The notes below the pieces were generated by a model. That model saw nothing but the letters and a program-made list of their open reading frames with translations, was not told the origin of the DNA and did not search any database. This document shows positions 1 to 6,854 of a stretch of 8,333 nucleotides of DNA, one piece after another. The stretch spans positions 1 through 8,333 of the forward strand of contig WFMX01000082.1 in assembly GCA_015488875.1 (NCBI GenBank), given 5' to 3'. A program made the translations under genes and the position numbers. This stretch comes from Campylobacterota bacterium (GTDB lineage: Bacteria > Campylobacterota > Campylobacteria > Campylobacterales > Sulfurovaceae). Every line of letters starts with the position of its first letter. The stretch's first letter is position 1.

Positions 1-1
1 C

Positions 2-874
2 GCTACAGCTCTGCATACCATATTTAAAAATGCTAGAGATATATGTGGTGACGCACCATTGGCATGTAATGTATTATACGCGTCTGTAGATTATGACCGC
101 ATAGTAAGGGATGCATGTGAAGCTGGAGCAGATATGATTATCACAGGTGCTGGTCTGCCACTCACTATGCCAGAAGCTACCAAAGATTATCCAGATGTTG
201 CACTAATACCTATAGTCTCTACAGCAAAAGCACTCAGGATCTTGTGCCGTAGATGGAAAAAGACACATGGAAAATTGCCAGATGCTGTCATAGTGGAAGG
301 ACCACTAAGTGGCGGACATCAAGGATTTAAATATGAAGATTGTTTTTTACCCGAAAACCAATTAGAGGTGATATTGCCACCAGTGGTAGAAGAGGCGAAA
401 AATTGGGGAGATATACCTGTGATCGCAGCAGGTGGTGTATGGGATCATGATGATATTGTCAAGATGATGGAGTTGGGTGCATCAGCTGTACAGATGGGTA
501 CTAGATTTATAGGTACAGTCGAGTGTGATGCCAACGACAACTTCAAACAGGTGATACTAGATGCTAAAGAGGATGATATCAAACTCCTCAAATCACCTGT
601 GGGTTATCCAGCAAGAGGTGTCAAGACAAATCTACAGACTATGATAGAGGAGAAAACAGCTCCAAAGATAGCATGTGTATCCAACTGTGTAGCACCGTGT
701 AATCGTGGTGAAGAGGCTAGGGTGGTAGGATACTGCATCGCTGATAGATTGAGTGATGCATATGATGGCAAGGTAGAGTCTGGCCTCTTTTTTACAGGAG
801 CCAACGGATATAGATTGGACGAGATTATCACGGTTAAAGAACTCTTGGACATACTGATGGATGGAAAGAAGTAG
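2..874 (+). CDS. Nitronate monooxygenase (NPD/2-nitropropane dioxygenase family), 5'-truncated by the window edge
   Basis: FMN-dependent TIM-barrel enzyme expected to oxidise alkyl nitronates in the cytoplasm. The frame is open from base 2, so 19 codons precede the TTG at 59; that TTG is internal and the true start lies outside the window. Seen (numbered from the TTG): GADMIITGAGLP near 23, SGGHQGF at 84–90 with the His typical of the active site, and AAGGVWDHDD (123–132) plus VQMGTRF (144–150) of the phosphate-binding FMN site. The tail has four cysteines (206, 210, 214, 226; C-x3-C-x3-C-x11-C), then an FFTGANGYR segment; I recall this arrangement in clostridial-type members of the family. 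Stop TAG at 872. The amidase gene begins 5 nt later, so the two are probably co-transcribed. I recall this gene beside the amidase in Campylobacter and Helicobacter. A FabK-like enoyl-ACP reductase is the main alternative; the tail favours nitronate monooxygenase. Confidence 0.85.
   Translation, partial: ATALHTIFKNARDICGDAPLACNVLYASVDYDRIVRDACEAGADMIITGAGLPLTMPEATKDYPDVALIPIVSTAKALRILCRRWKKTHGKLPDAVIVEGPLSGGHQGFKYEDCFLPENQLEVILPPVVEEAKNWGDIPVIAAGGVWDHDDIVKMMELGASAVQMGTRFIGTVECDANDNFKQVILDAKEDDIKLLKSPVGYPARGVKTNLQTMIEEKTAPKIACVSNCVAPCNRGEEARVVGYCIADRLSDAYDGKVESGLFFTGANGYRLDEIITVKELLDILMDGKK
863..871 (+). promoter_or_regulatory. Ribosome binding site supporting the TTG start of the amidase
   Basis: A purine-rich GGAAAGAAG lies 8 nt before the TTG at 880 and overlaps the last codons of the nitronate monooxygenase gene. 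This supports the non-ATG start and suggests translational coupling of the two genes. The match to the anti-SD sequence is moderate. Confidence 0.5.
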
Positions 875-879
875 TTGCT

Positions 880-2172
880 TTGAGGATTTTTTTTATATAT
901 GCTGTATATTTATTGTTTGCAAATAGCCTATTGGCAACTACTAATTTATTGACACATGCAGAGATCAAGAGAGGTGAGTTACACTTGCACTTCTCATCTT
1001 TTGTCATGAAAAAAAATATTCACAAAATGCTCCTGAGTGATCCTCCTAGGCTGGTAGTAGATATAAAAAAAGCAAAACTAAAACACGCTATCTCAGCATC
1101 AAGTCTAAAGGCAAAGGGTGTACAATCTTTCAGAATTTCACAACGGAAAAATAGTACTGTCAGGATAGTCATAGAGACATATGGACGATACAAAGCAAGA
1201 ACCTACCAGCCCATGGCATACAATAATGTATTTGCTATCACACTACCAAAAGATGATTTTATACATATCAGCGATATAACCAAAAAAAGGTCAAAACATA
1301 AAAAATCAACTCACAACAAGAGTAAACAAAAAAAATCAACACCTATAGTGATAGAGGAGATACCAGATGATCCTATAGTCCGAGAAACGATAGTATCCAA
1401 GGATGATAAATCTATATTTTCTTCTATCTTTGGTAAATCATCACCAAGAGTAGCGACTATGGCGGGTCCTAGGCGAGGATATACGGTAGTTGTGGACGCA
1501 GGACATGGTGGGCATGATAGTGGTGCTATTGGGGCAAGAAAATACTACGAAAAGACCATGGTGCTACAGATAGCAAAAAGAGTCGCACAGCAACTCAGAA
1601 AGAGAAATTTTAATGTTAAGATGACTAGATCTACCGATAAGTTTGTCAAGTTGAGAAATCGTACAAAATTTGCAAACCGTTACAAGGCAGATATCTTTGT
1701 CTCTATACATGCCAATGCCATAGCTAACAAAAGAAGATTTAGAAAAGCACATGGTGTGGAGACATATTTCCTACAGACGACTAGAAGTGCAAAAGCCAAG
1801 AGGATAGCAGCCAAAGAGAATAGTGTTGTTTTATCAAAAGTAGATAGATTGAGCAATAGTGTTATACTTGAATCAGTGTTATCTGGTCCAAAGATAGAGC
1901 TATCTCAAAAATTGGCCATAGATGTACAGTCAAATATATTGAAAAATCTTAGACGCAAGTATAGAGGTGTAAGAGATGGTGGTGTGATACCAGCACCATT
2001 TTGGGTACTAGTGGGCGCCCAGATGCCATCTGTACTCGTAGAGGTAGGATACATTACAAACCCTACAGAGAGATCTAGACTCTTGAAGGCTGATTATCAA
2101 AACCGTATAGCCAAGGGTGTAGCAGAGGGTGTTTCAAATTATCTCTCCTTACGAGAAAAAGAGTTTGACTAG
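880..2172 (+). CDS. amiA: N-acetylmuramoyl-L-alanine amidase (AMIN + Amidase_3), periplasmic
   Basis: Zinc amidase that cuts the bond between MurNAc and L-Ala in peptidoglycan, acting in the periplasm in cell separation and wall remodelling. Seen in order: a signal peptide (residues 1–20, MRIFF… then a hydrophobic core ending in LLA); an AMIN-type beta domain (about 24–122) that in the family targets the protein to the septum or wall; a Lys/Ser-rich linker (about 134–155) and acidic stretch; and the Amidase_3 domain from about 201. Expected zinc ligands and catalytic residues are present: H209 in DAGHGGHD, E224 in YYEKT, H277 in SIHAN and E388 in VEVGY. At 430 residues it has the usual AmiC-like length and looks intact. 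TTG at 880 is chosen because the next in-frame ATG (codon 43) would remove the signal peptide. The symbol follows Campylobacter/Helicobacter usage; by architecture it equals E. coli AmiC. Confidence 0.93.
   Translation: MRIFFIYAVYLLFANSLLATTNLLTHAEIKRGELHLHFSSFVMKKNIHKMLLSDPPRLVVDIKKAKLKHAISASSLKAKGVQSFRISQRKNSTVRIVIETYGRYKARTYQPMAYNNVFAITLPKDDFIHISDITKKRSKHKKSTHNKSKQKKSTPIVIEEIPDDPIVRETIVSKDDKSIFSSIFGKSSPRVATMAGPRRGYTVVVDAGHGGHDSGAIGARKYYEKTMVLQIAKRVAQQLRKRNFNVKMTRSTDKFVKLRNRTKFANRYKADIFVSIHANAIANKRRFRKAHGVETYFLQTTRSAKAKRIAAKENSVVLSKVDRLSNSVILESVLSGPKIELSQKLAIDVQSNILKNLRRKYRGVRDGGVIPAPFWVLVGAQMPSVLVEVGYITNPTERSRLLKADYQNRIAKGVAEGVSNYLSLREKEFD
1291..1341 (+). repeat. Imperfect 30-nt-spaced direct repeat in the amidase linker
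   Basis: Bases 1291–1311 and 1321–1341 are similar copies offset by exactly 30 nt. They encode SKHKKSTH and SKQKKSTP (residues 138–145 and 148–155). The copies share the A-rich run followed by TCAAC. They make the basic linker between the AMIN and catalytic domains and contain A-runs (A8 at 1328–1335). This is probably a small in-frame duplication; low-complexity Lys coding is the simpler alternative. Confidence 0.5.
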
Positions 2173-2192
2173 GAATCACAATGGGAGGCTCC

Positions 2193-2600
2193 TTAGTAAA
2201 CCAACCAATTTTCTAGCTTAAATATATCTGCTGTGGCAGGCATGCCTTTCCAGCCATTGGATTCTAAATACATCATTTTATTCCCAAAATATCCGACAAT
2301 ATATTTCTCTTTGTAGATAGGAAAAGTCCCAGAGCCAAACATAGAAAAGATATCATCGAATGTTTTAGGAGTGCCATAGTGGGAGAAATCAAAGCTATGC
2401 AAAGCCATAATCGCCTCTTGGAGCATTTCATTTTTTGCCATAGAGGTAGACAATACATAATAAGATGGAAAAGATACAGCTGGATCTTCAATGAGTTCAT
2501 AAACAAAAAGTTTTTCTTTTTTCTTTTGATACATGGCGATATTATAGCTAAAATTAGAGAGCATAACTATATATGTGCCAAATTGTGATTTTGATCTCAT
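2193..2600 (-). CDS. Unrecognised 135-residue protein, probably cytosolic
   Basis: I do not recognise this protein. It has no signal peptide, no convincing membrane segment and no cysteines. It is rich in aromatic residues (many Tyr and Phe) and in Met. A basic patch (QKKKEK, residues 25–30) precedes VYELIEDP; later come a TFDDIFSMFGSGTF stretch (about 80–93), IVGYFGNK (100–107) and an ESNGWKGMP stretch ending in LENWLVY. The alternation resembles a small alpha/beta fold, but no catalytic motif is evident. The frame is open for its full length with ordinary codon use, which argues for a real gene. ATG at 2600 has no clear Shine-Dalgarno; M13 (2562) is an alternative start that also lacks one. 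It lies 59 nt after cysE on the same strand and converges on the amidase gene with a 20-nt gap. It may be the last gene of the SulP–speA–cysE unit or be transcribed separately. Confidence 0.65.
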   Translation of the reverse strand: MRSKSQFGTYIVMLSNFSYNIAMYQKKKEKLFVYELIEDPAVSFPSYYVLSTSMAKNEMLQEAIMALHSFDFSHYGTPKTFDDIFSMFGSGTFPIYKEKYIVGYFGNKMMYLESNGWKGMPATADIFKLENWLVY

Positions 2601-2613
2601 TCAAATATCAATG

Positions 2614-2624
2614 ATATATATAAT
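2614..2624 (-). promoter_or_regulatory. Possible -10 region upstream of the unrecognised gene
   Basis: The minus strand reads CATTATATATAT in the 59-nt gap between cysE and the orphan gene, about 15–25 nt before its ATG. In Campylobacterota, sigma-70 promoters often have only a recognisable -10. No -35 box is visible, and AT-rich DNA gives such matches by chance. Confidence 0.25.
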
Positions 2625-2659
2625 GTTCCCTTTTGTTAAGGCTACCCCCAAGACCAAGA

Positions 2660-3361
2660 TCAATCCATAGCTTTGATAAATGCATCATAGACTTCTGAAA
2701 GTTCATGATCGTCTTTTTCCATAGATAGAGTGTCTCCTGTCTTTACGGCATGCTCTAGTACTGCCAATCTCTTGACAAGGTACTCGAAGATCTCTTTATT
2801 GATATCTGGAATCTTGTTGTGGTTTAGTGGGGTTTTATCAAATCCTTTCTTGATGACTCTTGCAGGTATGCCTATGGCTGTCGTATTGGGTGGTACATCT
2901 TTTACTACTACTGAGTTGGCACCTATTTTTGAGTTCTTGCCTATGGTGATGTTGCCGAGGACTTTGGAGCCTGCACCTACGACTACATTATCCTCTAATG
3001 TAGGATGTCTCTTGCCTTTTGTGAGGCTCACGCCACCTAGTGTAACCTGCTGATATATCACTATATCGTTGCCTATGATAGCGGTCTCTCCTATCACTAC
3101 ACCTACACCATGGTCTATAAATACTCGTCTCCCTATCTGGGCTGCTGGATGTATATCTATAGTGGTGAGAAATTGACCTATAGCAGATATAAATCTAGGT
3201 AAAAATCGCAAACCCTTACCGTAGAACCAATGAGCGTGTCTATAGAAAAACATCGCCCACAAGCCAGGATAGTTAAAGAAAAGTTCAAATGTTGAGTGTA
3301 GAGCGGGGTCATTTCTTTTGACATTGAGAAAGTCCTCTTTGATATATCCAAATAGTGTCAC
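2660..3361 (-). CDS. cysE: Serine O-acetyltransferase
   Basis: Acetylates L-serine with acetyl-CoA to give O-acetylserine, the carbon skeleton for cysteine synthesis; cytosolic and normally oligomeric. Seen: an N-terminal helical region (about 1–68), then the left-handed beta-helix of hexapeptide repeats (about 70–170, ending in AIGIPARVIKK). The catalytic D83–H84 pair sits in FIDHGVGVVIGE, and H119 in KRHPTLEDNV corresponds to the second conserved His. The C-terminal helix (about 186–233) is acidic and ends in AMD, without the terminal Ile that docks into cysteine synthase in E. coli. At 233 residues it lies between the short and the enterobacterial forms. The GTG start at 3361 is well supported by an AAAGGA site 7 nt upstream. 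It begins 4 nt after the speA stop, with its ribosome site inside the last speA codons, so translational coupling is likely. Confidence 0.95.
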   Translation of the reverse strand: MTLFGYIKEDFLNVKRNDPALHSTFELFFNYPGLWAMFFYRHAHWFYGKGLRFLPRFISAIGQFLTTIDIHPAAQIGRRVFIDHGVGVVIGETAIIGNDIVIYQQVTLGGVSLTKGKRHPTLEDNVVVGAGSKVLGNITIGKNSKIGANSVVVKDVPPNTTAIGIPARVIKKGFDKTPLNHNKIPDINKEIFEYLVKRLAVLEHAVKTGDTLSMEKDDHELSEVYDAFIKAMD

Positions 3362-3365
3362 TTTT

Positions 3366-5231
3366 TTATCCTTTGTTGTCTAAAGCTTGTATGGTCTTAA
3401 GATAGCTATTTTCGCTTAAATATAGATAAAGTTTACTCAAGACTGCACTCTTCTCAGCATCATCAATAAGGTCAGATGACTCTATAAGCTCTTTGAGCCT
3501 TTTATCTATATCTTCCATGTCGTAGTCAAGATCATCTAGGATATCCATAAGGTTTTGTGCCTCTATAAGCTCATCATAGCTCATATTGCCATCATCATCG
3601 AAATTGACTATCACCTCTGTGGGGTGCGTGAAGAGATTGTGCTGCATACCCAACACTTCTTGATATGCACCCGTGAGAAAAAATGCAATAAAATACTCAT
3701 CTTTTTTGACATCTATATCATGCAGATATAGTGGCGACTTAGGATCGAAACCTATCTCGCCATCACTATCACAAGTGATATCCCATAGGCTAGCTGGTCT
3801 AGTGGGCTTGATGTCTAGTCTATCTAATGGGACTATAGGAAATTGCTGACTTAGACCCCAAAAATCAGGAAGTGACTCAAATAGTGAAAAGTTTACTAAG
3901 TACTTCTCTTGTATTCTGCTCTGTAATCTTTTTAGTTCATCGCTATCTTCATCTTTGAGCAGATATATGGCTCTCTTGACGATGAGATTGACCAGTATTT
4001 CCGTATTGGAGCGGTCTTCGAGGTCTATATATCCTAGGTCAAAAAGCGTAAGCAGAGACTCCATATGGTCAAGTCCGTCATGCAGATACTCTCTAGCATT
4101 CGCCTTGGTCATAGAACCAAACAGATCATTTAACTCCTCTATGAGTGGAGGATTTACCTCTTTGAGTCGAAGACTCTCTTGCTGGTACTCTTGAGAGAAG
4201 AGTTCAAGTACAGGAGCGATCAGTACAGAGTGGCTAGCGGCTATATATCTGCCTGACTCCGTATATATGTCTGGTGCTTCTACTCCCTTGTTGGTAGATA
4301 TCTCCTGCATGAGGTAGACTACATCATTGGCAAACTCTTTGAGTGAGTAGTTTCGCTCTTGTGCGTGTTTGTGTTGCGAATACTCTACTGCTAGACCACC
4401 ACCGATATTGATAGATGATAATGAAGATGCACCGCGTCTTTTGAGATCAGCGTAAATATTGCCTGCCTCTCTGAGAGCTTTTTTGAGTGGTGCTATCTCT
4501 CCCATCTGTGAGCCTATATGGAAGTGTATCATAGTGAGTCTATCTAACATCTGATGATGATATAGTAGCTCATATGCCTCTAGTAGCTCTGTAGATGTGA
4601 GTCCGAACTTGGAGCTATATCCACCACTCTTTGCCCACACACCTACGCCAGAGCTGTGCAGTCTGATCCTCGCACCTATGTTTGGTCTAGAGACGATATC
4701 ACTATCATGATTGAACTCTTGATCGACCTCTACGATGGTCTGTAGCTCACCTATCCCCTCTATAGTGATAGTGATGTTGTGAGCCATCTTTGCAGCTATG
4801 AAGCATAGAGATATCATCTCTCTATCTTTGAAGCCATTGACGGTTATGGGTGTTCCTATAGGTGTTTTGTATATCGCTATGATGAGTTCTGCTTTGCTAC
4901 CTGCCTCCAATCCATAGCCATATGGGGAAGCTACACTCATCAGTGAGTTGATGAAGTTTGGATATTGATTGACTTTGAGTGGAAATACTGCATTGAAGCT
5001 ACCAGTATATCCAAACTCTTCTATGGCACTATCGAAGGCATCAAATAGTGTGGATATCTGCTTTTTGATAATGTGCGGAAAACGCAAGATGAGAGGTCCT
5101 TTGTGACCCCTATCTCGGATAGTCTTTGTCATCTCTATGAGTGTGGGATTATCCATATGGTTGAGTGCTATTTTGCCATCTTTGATGAGATAGTTCTCAT
5201 CCCCCCAAATATCTAAACCAAAATTTTGCAT
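3366..5231 (-). CDS. speA: Biosynthetic arginine decarboxylase (fold III, PLP-dependent)
   Basis: Decarboxylates L-arginine to agmatine, the first step of the agmatine route to putrescine and polyamines. Seen (numbered from the ATG): VFPLKVNQYP with the PLP lysine at about K86, GYGLEAGSKAEL near 105, the MIHFHIGSQMG segment near 234–244, NIGGGLAVEY near 275–284 and ESGRYIAASHS near 325–335, all of the alanine-racemase-like barrel. ASLWDITCDSDGEIG carries the active-site Cys at about 487 contributed by the C-terminal beta domain. An acidic helical tail follows. At 621 residues it is slightly shorter than the E. coli enzyme (about 658). A longer start, TTG at 5234, is possible, but the GAGGA site at 5238–5242 lies only 3 nt from it and an ideal 6 nt from the ATG at 5231, so I choose the ATG. 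It starts 12 nt after the SulP stop. Confidence 0.95.
   Translation of the reverse strand: MQNFGLDIWGDENYLIKDGKIALNHMDNPTLIEMTKTIRDRGHKGPLILRFPHIIKKQISTLFDAFDSAIEEFGYTGSFNAVFPLKVNQYPNFINSLMSVASPYGYGLEAGSKAELIIAIYKTPIGTPITVNGFKDREMISLCFIAAKMAHNITITIEGIGELQTIVEVDQEFNHDSDIVSRPNIGARIRLHSSGVGVWAKSGGYSSKFGLTSTELLEAYELLYHHQMLDRLTMIHFHIGSQMGEIAPLKKALREAGNIYADLKRRGASSLSSINIGGGLAVEYSQHKHAQERNYSLKEFANDVVYLMQEISTNKGVEAPDIYTESGRYIAASHSVLIAPVLELFSQEYQQESLRLKEVNPPLIEELNDLFGSMTKANAREYLHDGLDHMESLLTLFDLGYIDLEDRSNTEILVNLIVKRAIYLLKDEDSDELKRLQSRIQEKYLVNFSLFESLPDFWGLSQQFPIVPLDRLDIKPTRPASLWDITCDSDGEIGFDPKSPLYLHDIDVKKDEYFIAFFLTGAYQEVLGMQHNLFTHPTEVIVNFDDDGNMSYDELIEAQNLMDILDDLDYDMEDIDKRLKELIESSDLIDDAEKSAVLSKLYLYLSENSYLKTIQALDNKG
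3369..3374 (-). promoter_or_regulatory. Ribosome binding site of cysE (decides the GTG start)
   Basis: AAAGGA on the minus strand, 7 nt before the GTG of cysE, overlaps the final Lys-Gly-stop codons of speA. It fixes the non-ATG start and indicates coupled translation. Confidence 0.75.
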
Positions 5232-5237
5232 CAATTG

Positions 5238-5242
5238 TCCTC
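5238..5242 (-). promoter_or_regulatory. Ribosome binding site of speA (selects ATG at 5231 over TTG at 5234)
   Basis: GAGGA on the minus strand lies 6 nt upstream of the ATG and only 3 nt upstream of the alternative TTG. It sits just after the TAG stop of the SulP gene (5246–5244), consistent with co-translation from one mRNA. Confidence 0.7.
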
Positions 5243-5243
5243 G

Positions 5244-6782
5244 CTAGTAGTTGATAGCTACTTTGTATGTAGGATCATCCTCTTCATATGTGCAGTGCGG
5301 CCCAGCTGCTTTGAGCGTCCGCTTGCAGTCCTCGCTCAAATGTCTAAGTGTGAGCTGTTTGCCTGCCTTCTCATACTTACGCGTGAGAGAGTCTATGGCT
5401 TCTACACCTGAAGCATCCATCACTCTAGCATCTTTGAAATCTACTATCACCCTCTGTGGGTCATTTTCTATATCAAAATTCTCAAAAAAGTTGGTGACAG
5501 AGGCAAAAAATAGAGGCCCATCAAGACTATATACCTTGGTGCCATCATCCTCCATTTGCGTCCGTGCAAATATCCTAGCATGTTTCCAAGCAAACACGAG
5601 TGCAGAGATGATGACTCCAGATATCACCGCTATAGCAAGGTCAGCAAAGATAGTGATGAGAGTCACCACCACCATCACAAAGGCATCACTCTTTGGCATG
5701 TATTTGAGATGGCTAGCACTACTCCACTCAAATGTACCTATACTCACCATAAACATGATACCCACAAGCACAGAGACTGGTATGATGTTGAGTAAGTCTG
5801 TGAGTGTAGCTACAAGCACCATCAGCCCTATAGCAGCTGTGATACCAGATAGTCGTCCTAGTCCACCTGAAGTATAGTTGATGATAGATTGACCTATCAT
5901 GGCACAACCTGGCATACCACCAAAACATCCACAAGCTATGTTGCCCGTACCCTGAGCTATACACTCTTTGTTTCCTGAGCCTCTAGTACCACTCATCTCA
6001 TCTAGTACAGAGAGTGTCAGTAGAGACTCTATGAGACCTACCAATGCTATTATCACTGCGTATGGAAGCACCATAATTATAGCATCCATACTCAACATAG
6101 TATCTGGGATATGAAATGATGGTAACTGCCCCTTGAACTGCGTGAGATCGGTCAAGCTCCCCACTGTGATGGTATCTATACTACCATAGTATACCACTAG
6201 TGTGATGGTGATGATAGCTACCAAACCAGCTGGTATAGCCTTGGTCACTTTGGGCAAATAATACATCATAAGCATAGTAGCAAAGACGAGTACATACATG
6301 GCTATACCCTGCCCCTCAAAGAACTTGAACTGTGCCATAGCTATCACTATAGCCAATCCATTGACGAAGCCATACATAGCTGGCTGTGGCACTAGACGGA
6401 TAAACTTACCTAGCTTAAACACACCCGCTGATATCTGCAACACACCTGCCAATATAGCTGTCATCGTAATGTATTGTAGTATCCCAAATGCCAAAGCATC
6501 ACCACCGATACCTTGTGACTGTAGCATGGTGTTGACCTTCAGACTAAGTCCCACTAGCACCACCGCCACCGCACCCGTAGCACCAGATATCATACCAGGC
6601 TTACCGCCTATGATAGCAGTGATAAGTCCCAAGATAAATGCTGTATAGAGTCCTACTATAGGGCTGACATCTGCGATAAATGAAAATGCTATAGCCTCTG
6701 GTACTAGGGCTACTGCTACGACTAGACCAGAGAGTATATCATTTTTGATATTATCTGTTTTGTAGTTAGATATGTTAAACAC
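5244..6782 (-). CDS. SulP-family anion permease with C-terminal STAS domain
   Basis: Inner-membrane anion transporter; the family includes sulfate, bicarbonate and dicarboxylate carriers, often Na+- or H+-coupled. Seen: the SulP signature at the N terminus (DILSGLVVAVALVPEAIAFS at 15–34), a hydrophobic core of about 10–14 membrane segments up to about residue 400, and a Gly/Cys-rich QGTGN…GGMPGC segment (277–293) typical of the family. A cytoplasmic STAS domain spans about 416–495 (SLDGPLFFASV; VMDASGVEAIDSL with the DASG loop at 456–459). At 512 residues it is a compact, complete member. GTG start at 6782 has an AAGGA site 6 nt upstream. It leads a tight run into speA (12 nt) and cysE. Substrate cannot be read from the sequence: cysE nearby hints at sulfate, but the compact form also resembles bicarbonate carriers. 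The transglycosylase gene ends 72 nt upstream with no strong terminator between. Confidence 0.9.
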   Translation of the reverse strand: MFNISNYKTDNIKNDILSGLVVAVALVPEAIAFSFIADVSPIVGLYTAFILGLITAIIGGKPGMISGATGAVAVVLVGLSLKVNTMLQSQGIGGDALAFGILQYITMTAILAGVLQISAGVFKLGKFIRLVPQPAMYGFVNGLAIVIAMAQFKFFEGQGIAMYVLVFATMLMMYYLPKVTKAIPAGLVAIITITLVVYYGSIDTITVGSLTDLTQFKGQLPSFHIPDTMLSMDAIIMVLPYAVIIALVGLIESLLTLSVLDEMSGTRGSGNKECIAQGTGNIACGCFGGMPGCAMIGQSIINYTSGGLGRLSGITAAIGLMVLVATLTDLLNIIPVSVLVGIMFMVSIGTFEWSSASHLKYMPKSDAFVMVVVTLITIFADLAIAVISGVIISALVFAWKHARIFARTQMEDDGTKVYSLDGPLFFASVTNFFENFDIENDPQRVIVDFKDARVMDASGVEAIDSLTRKYEKAGKQLTLRHLSEDCKRTLKAAGPHCTYEEDDPTYKVAINY

Positions 6783-6788
6783 GAAAAT

Positions 6789-6793
6789 TCCTT
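6789..6793 (-). promoter_or_regulatory. Ribosome binding site of the SulP gene (supports the GTG start)
   Basis: AAGGA on the minus strand, 6 nt before the GTG at 6782. There is no in-frame ATG that would keep the conserved N-terminal segment, so GTG is the best start. Confidence 0.7.
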
Positions 6794-6854
6794 ATGAATA
6801 TGTAGAGAGATAAGTTTTGCAGAATTTTAACATAACTTACCATAAAGAGAAGCT

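Noticed and set aside
604..852. Minus-strand 82-codon ORF within the nitronate monooxygenase gene
   Set aside because: It lies wholly antisense to conserved coding sequence and shows no family features.
2160..2215. Possible bidirectional terminator between the convergent amidase and orphan genes
   Set aside because: The GGGAGGCTCC segment gives no stem with a usable loop and no T-run follows on either strand.
2379..2588. Plus-strand 69-codon ORF opposite the unrecognised gene
   Set aside because: It is shorter than the minus-strand frame, lacks a ribosome site and reads as antisense; the minus frame covers the whole interval and has the better coding character.
5251..5877. Plus-strand 208-codon ORF opposite the SulP gene
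   Set aside because: It is antisense to a clear SulP/STAS protein, has low-complexity Ser/Thr-rich residues and no ribosome site; shadow of the real gene.
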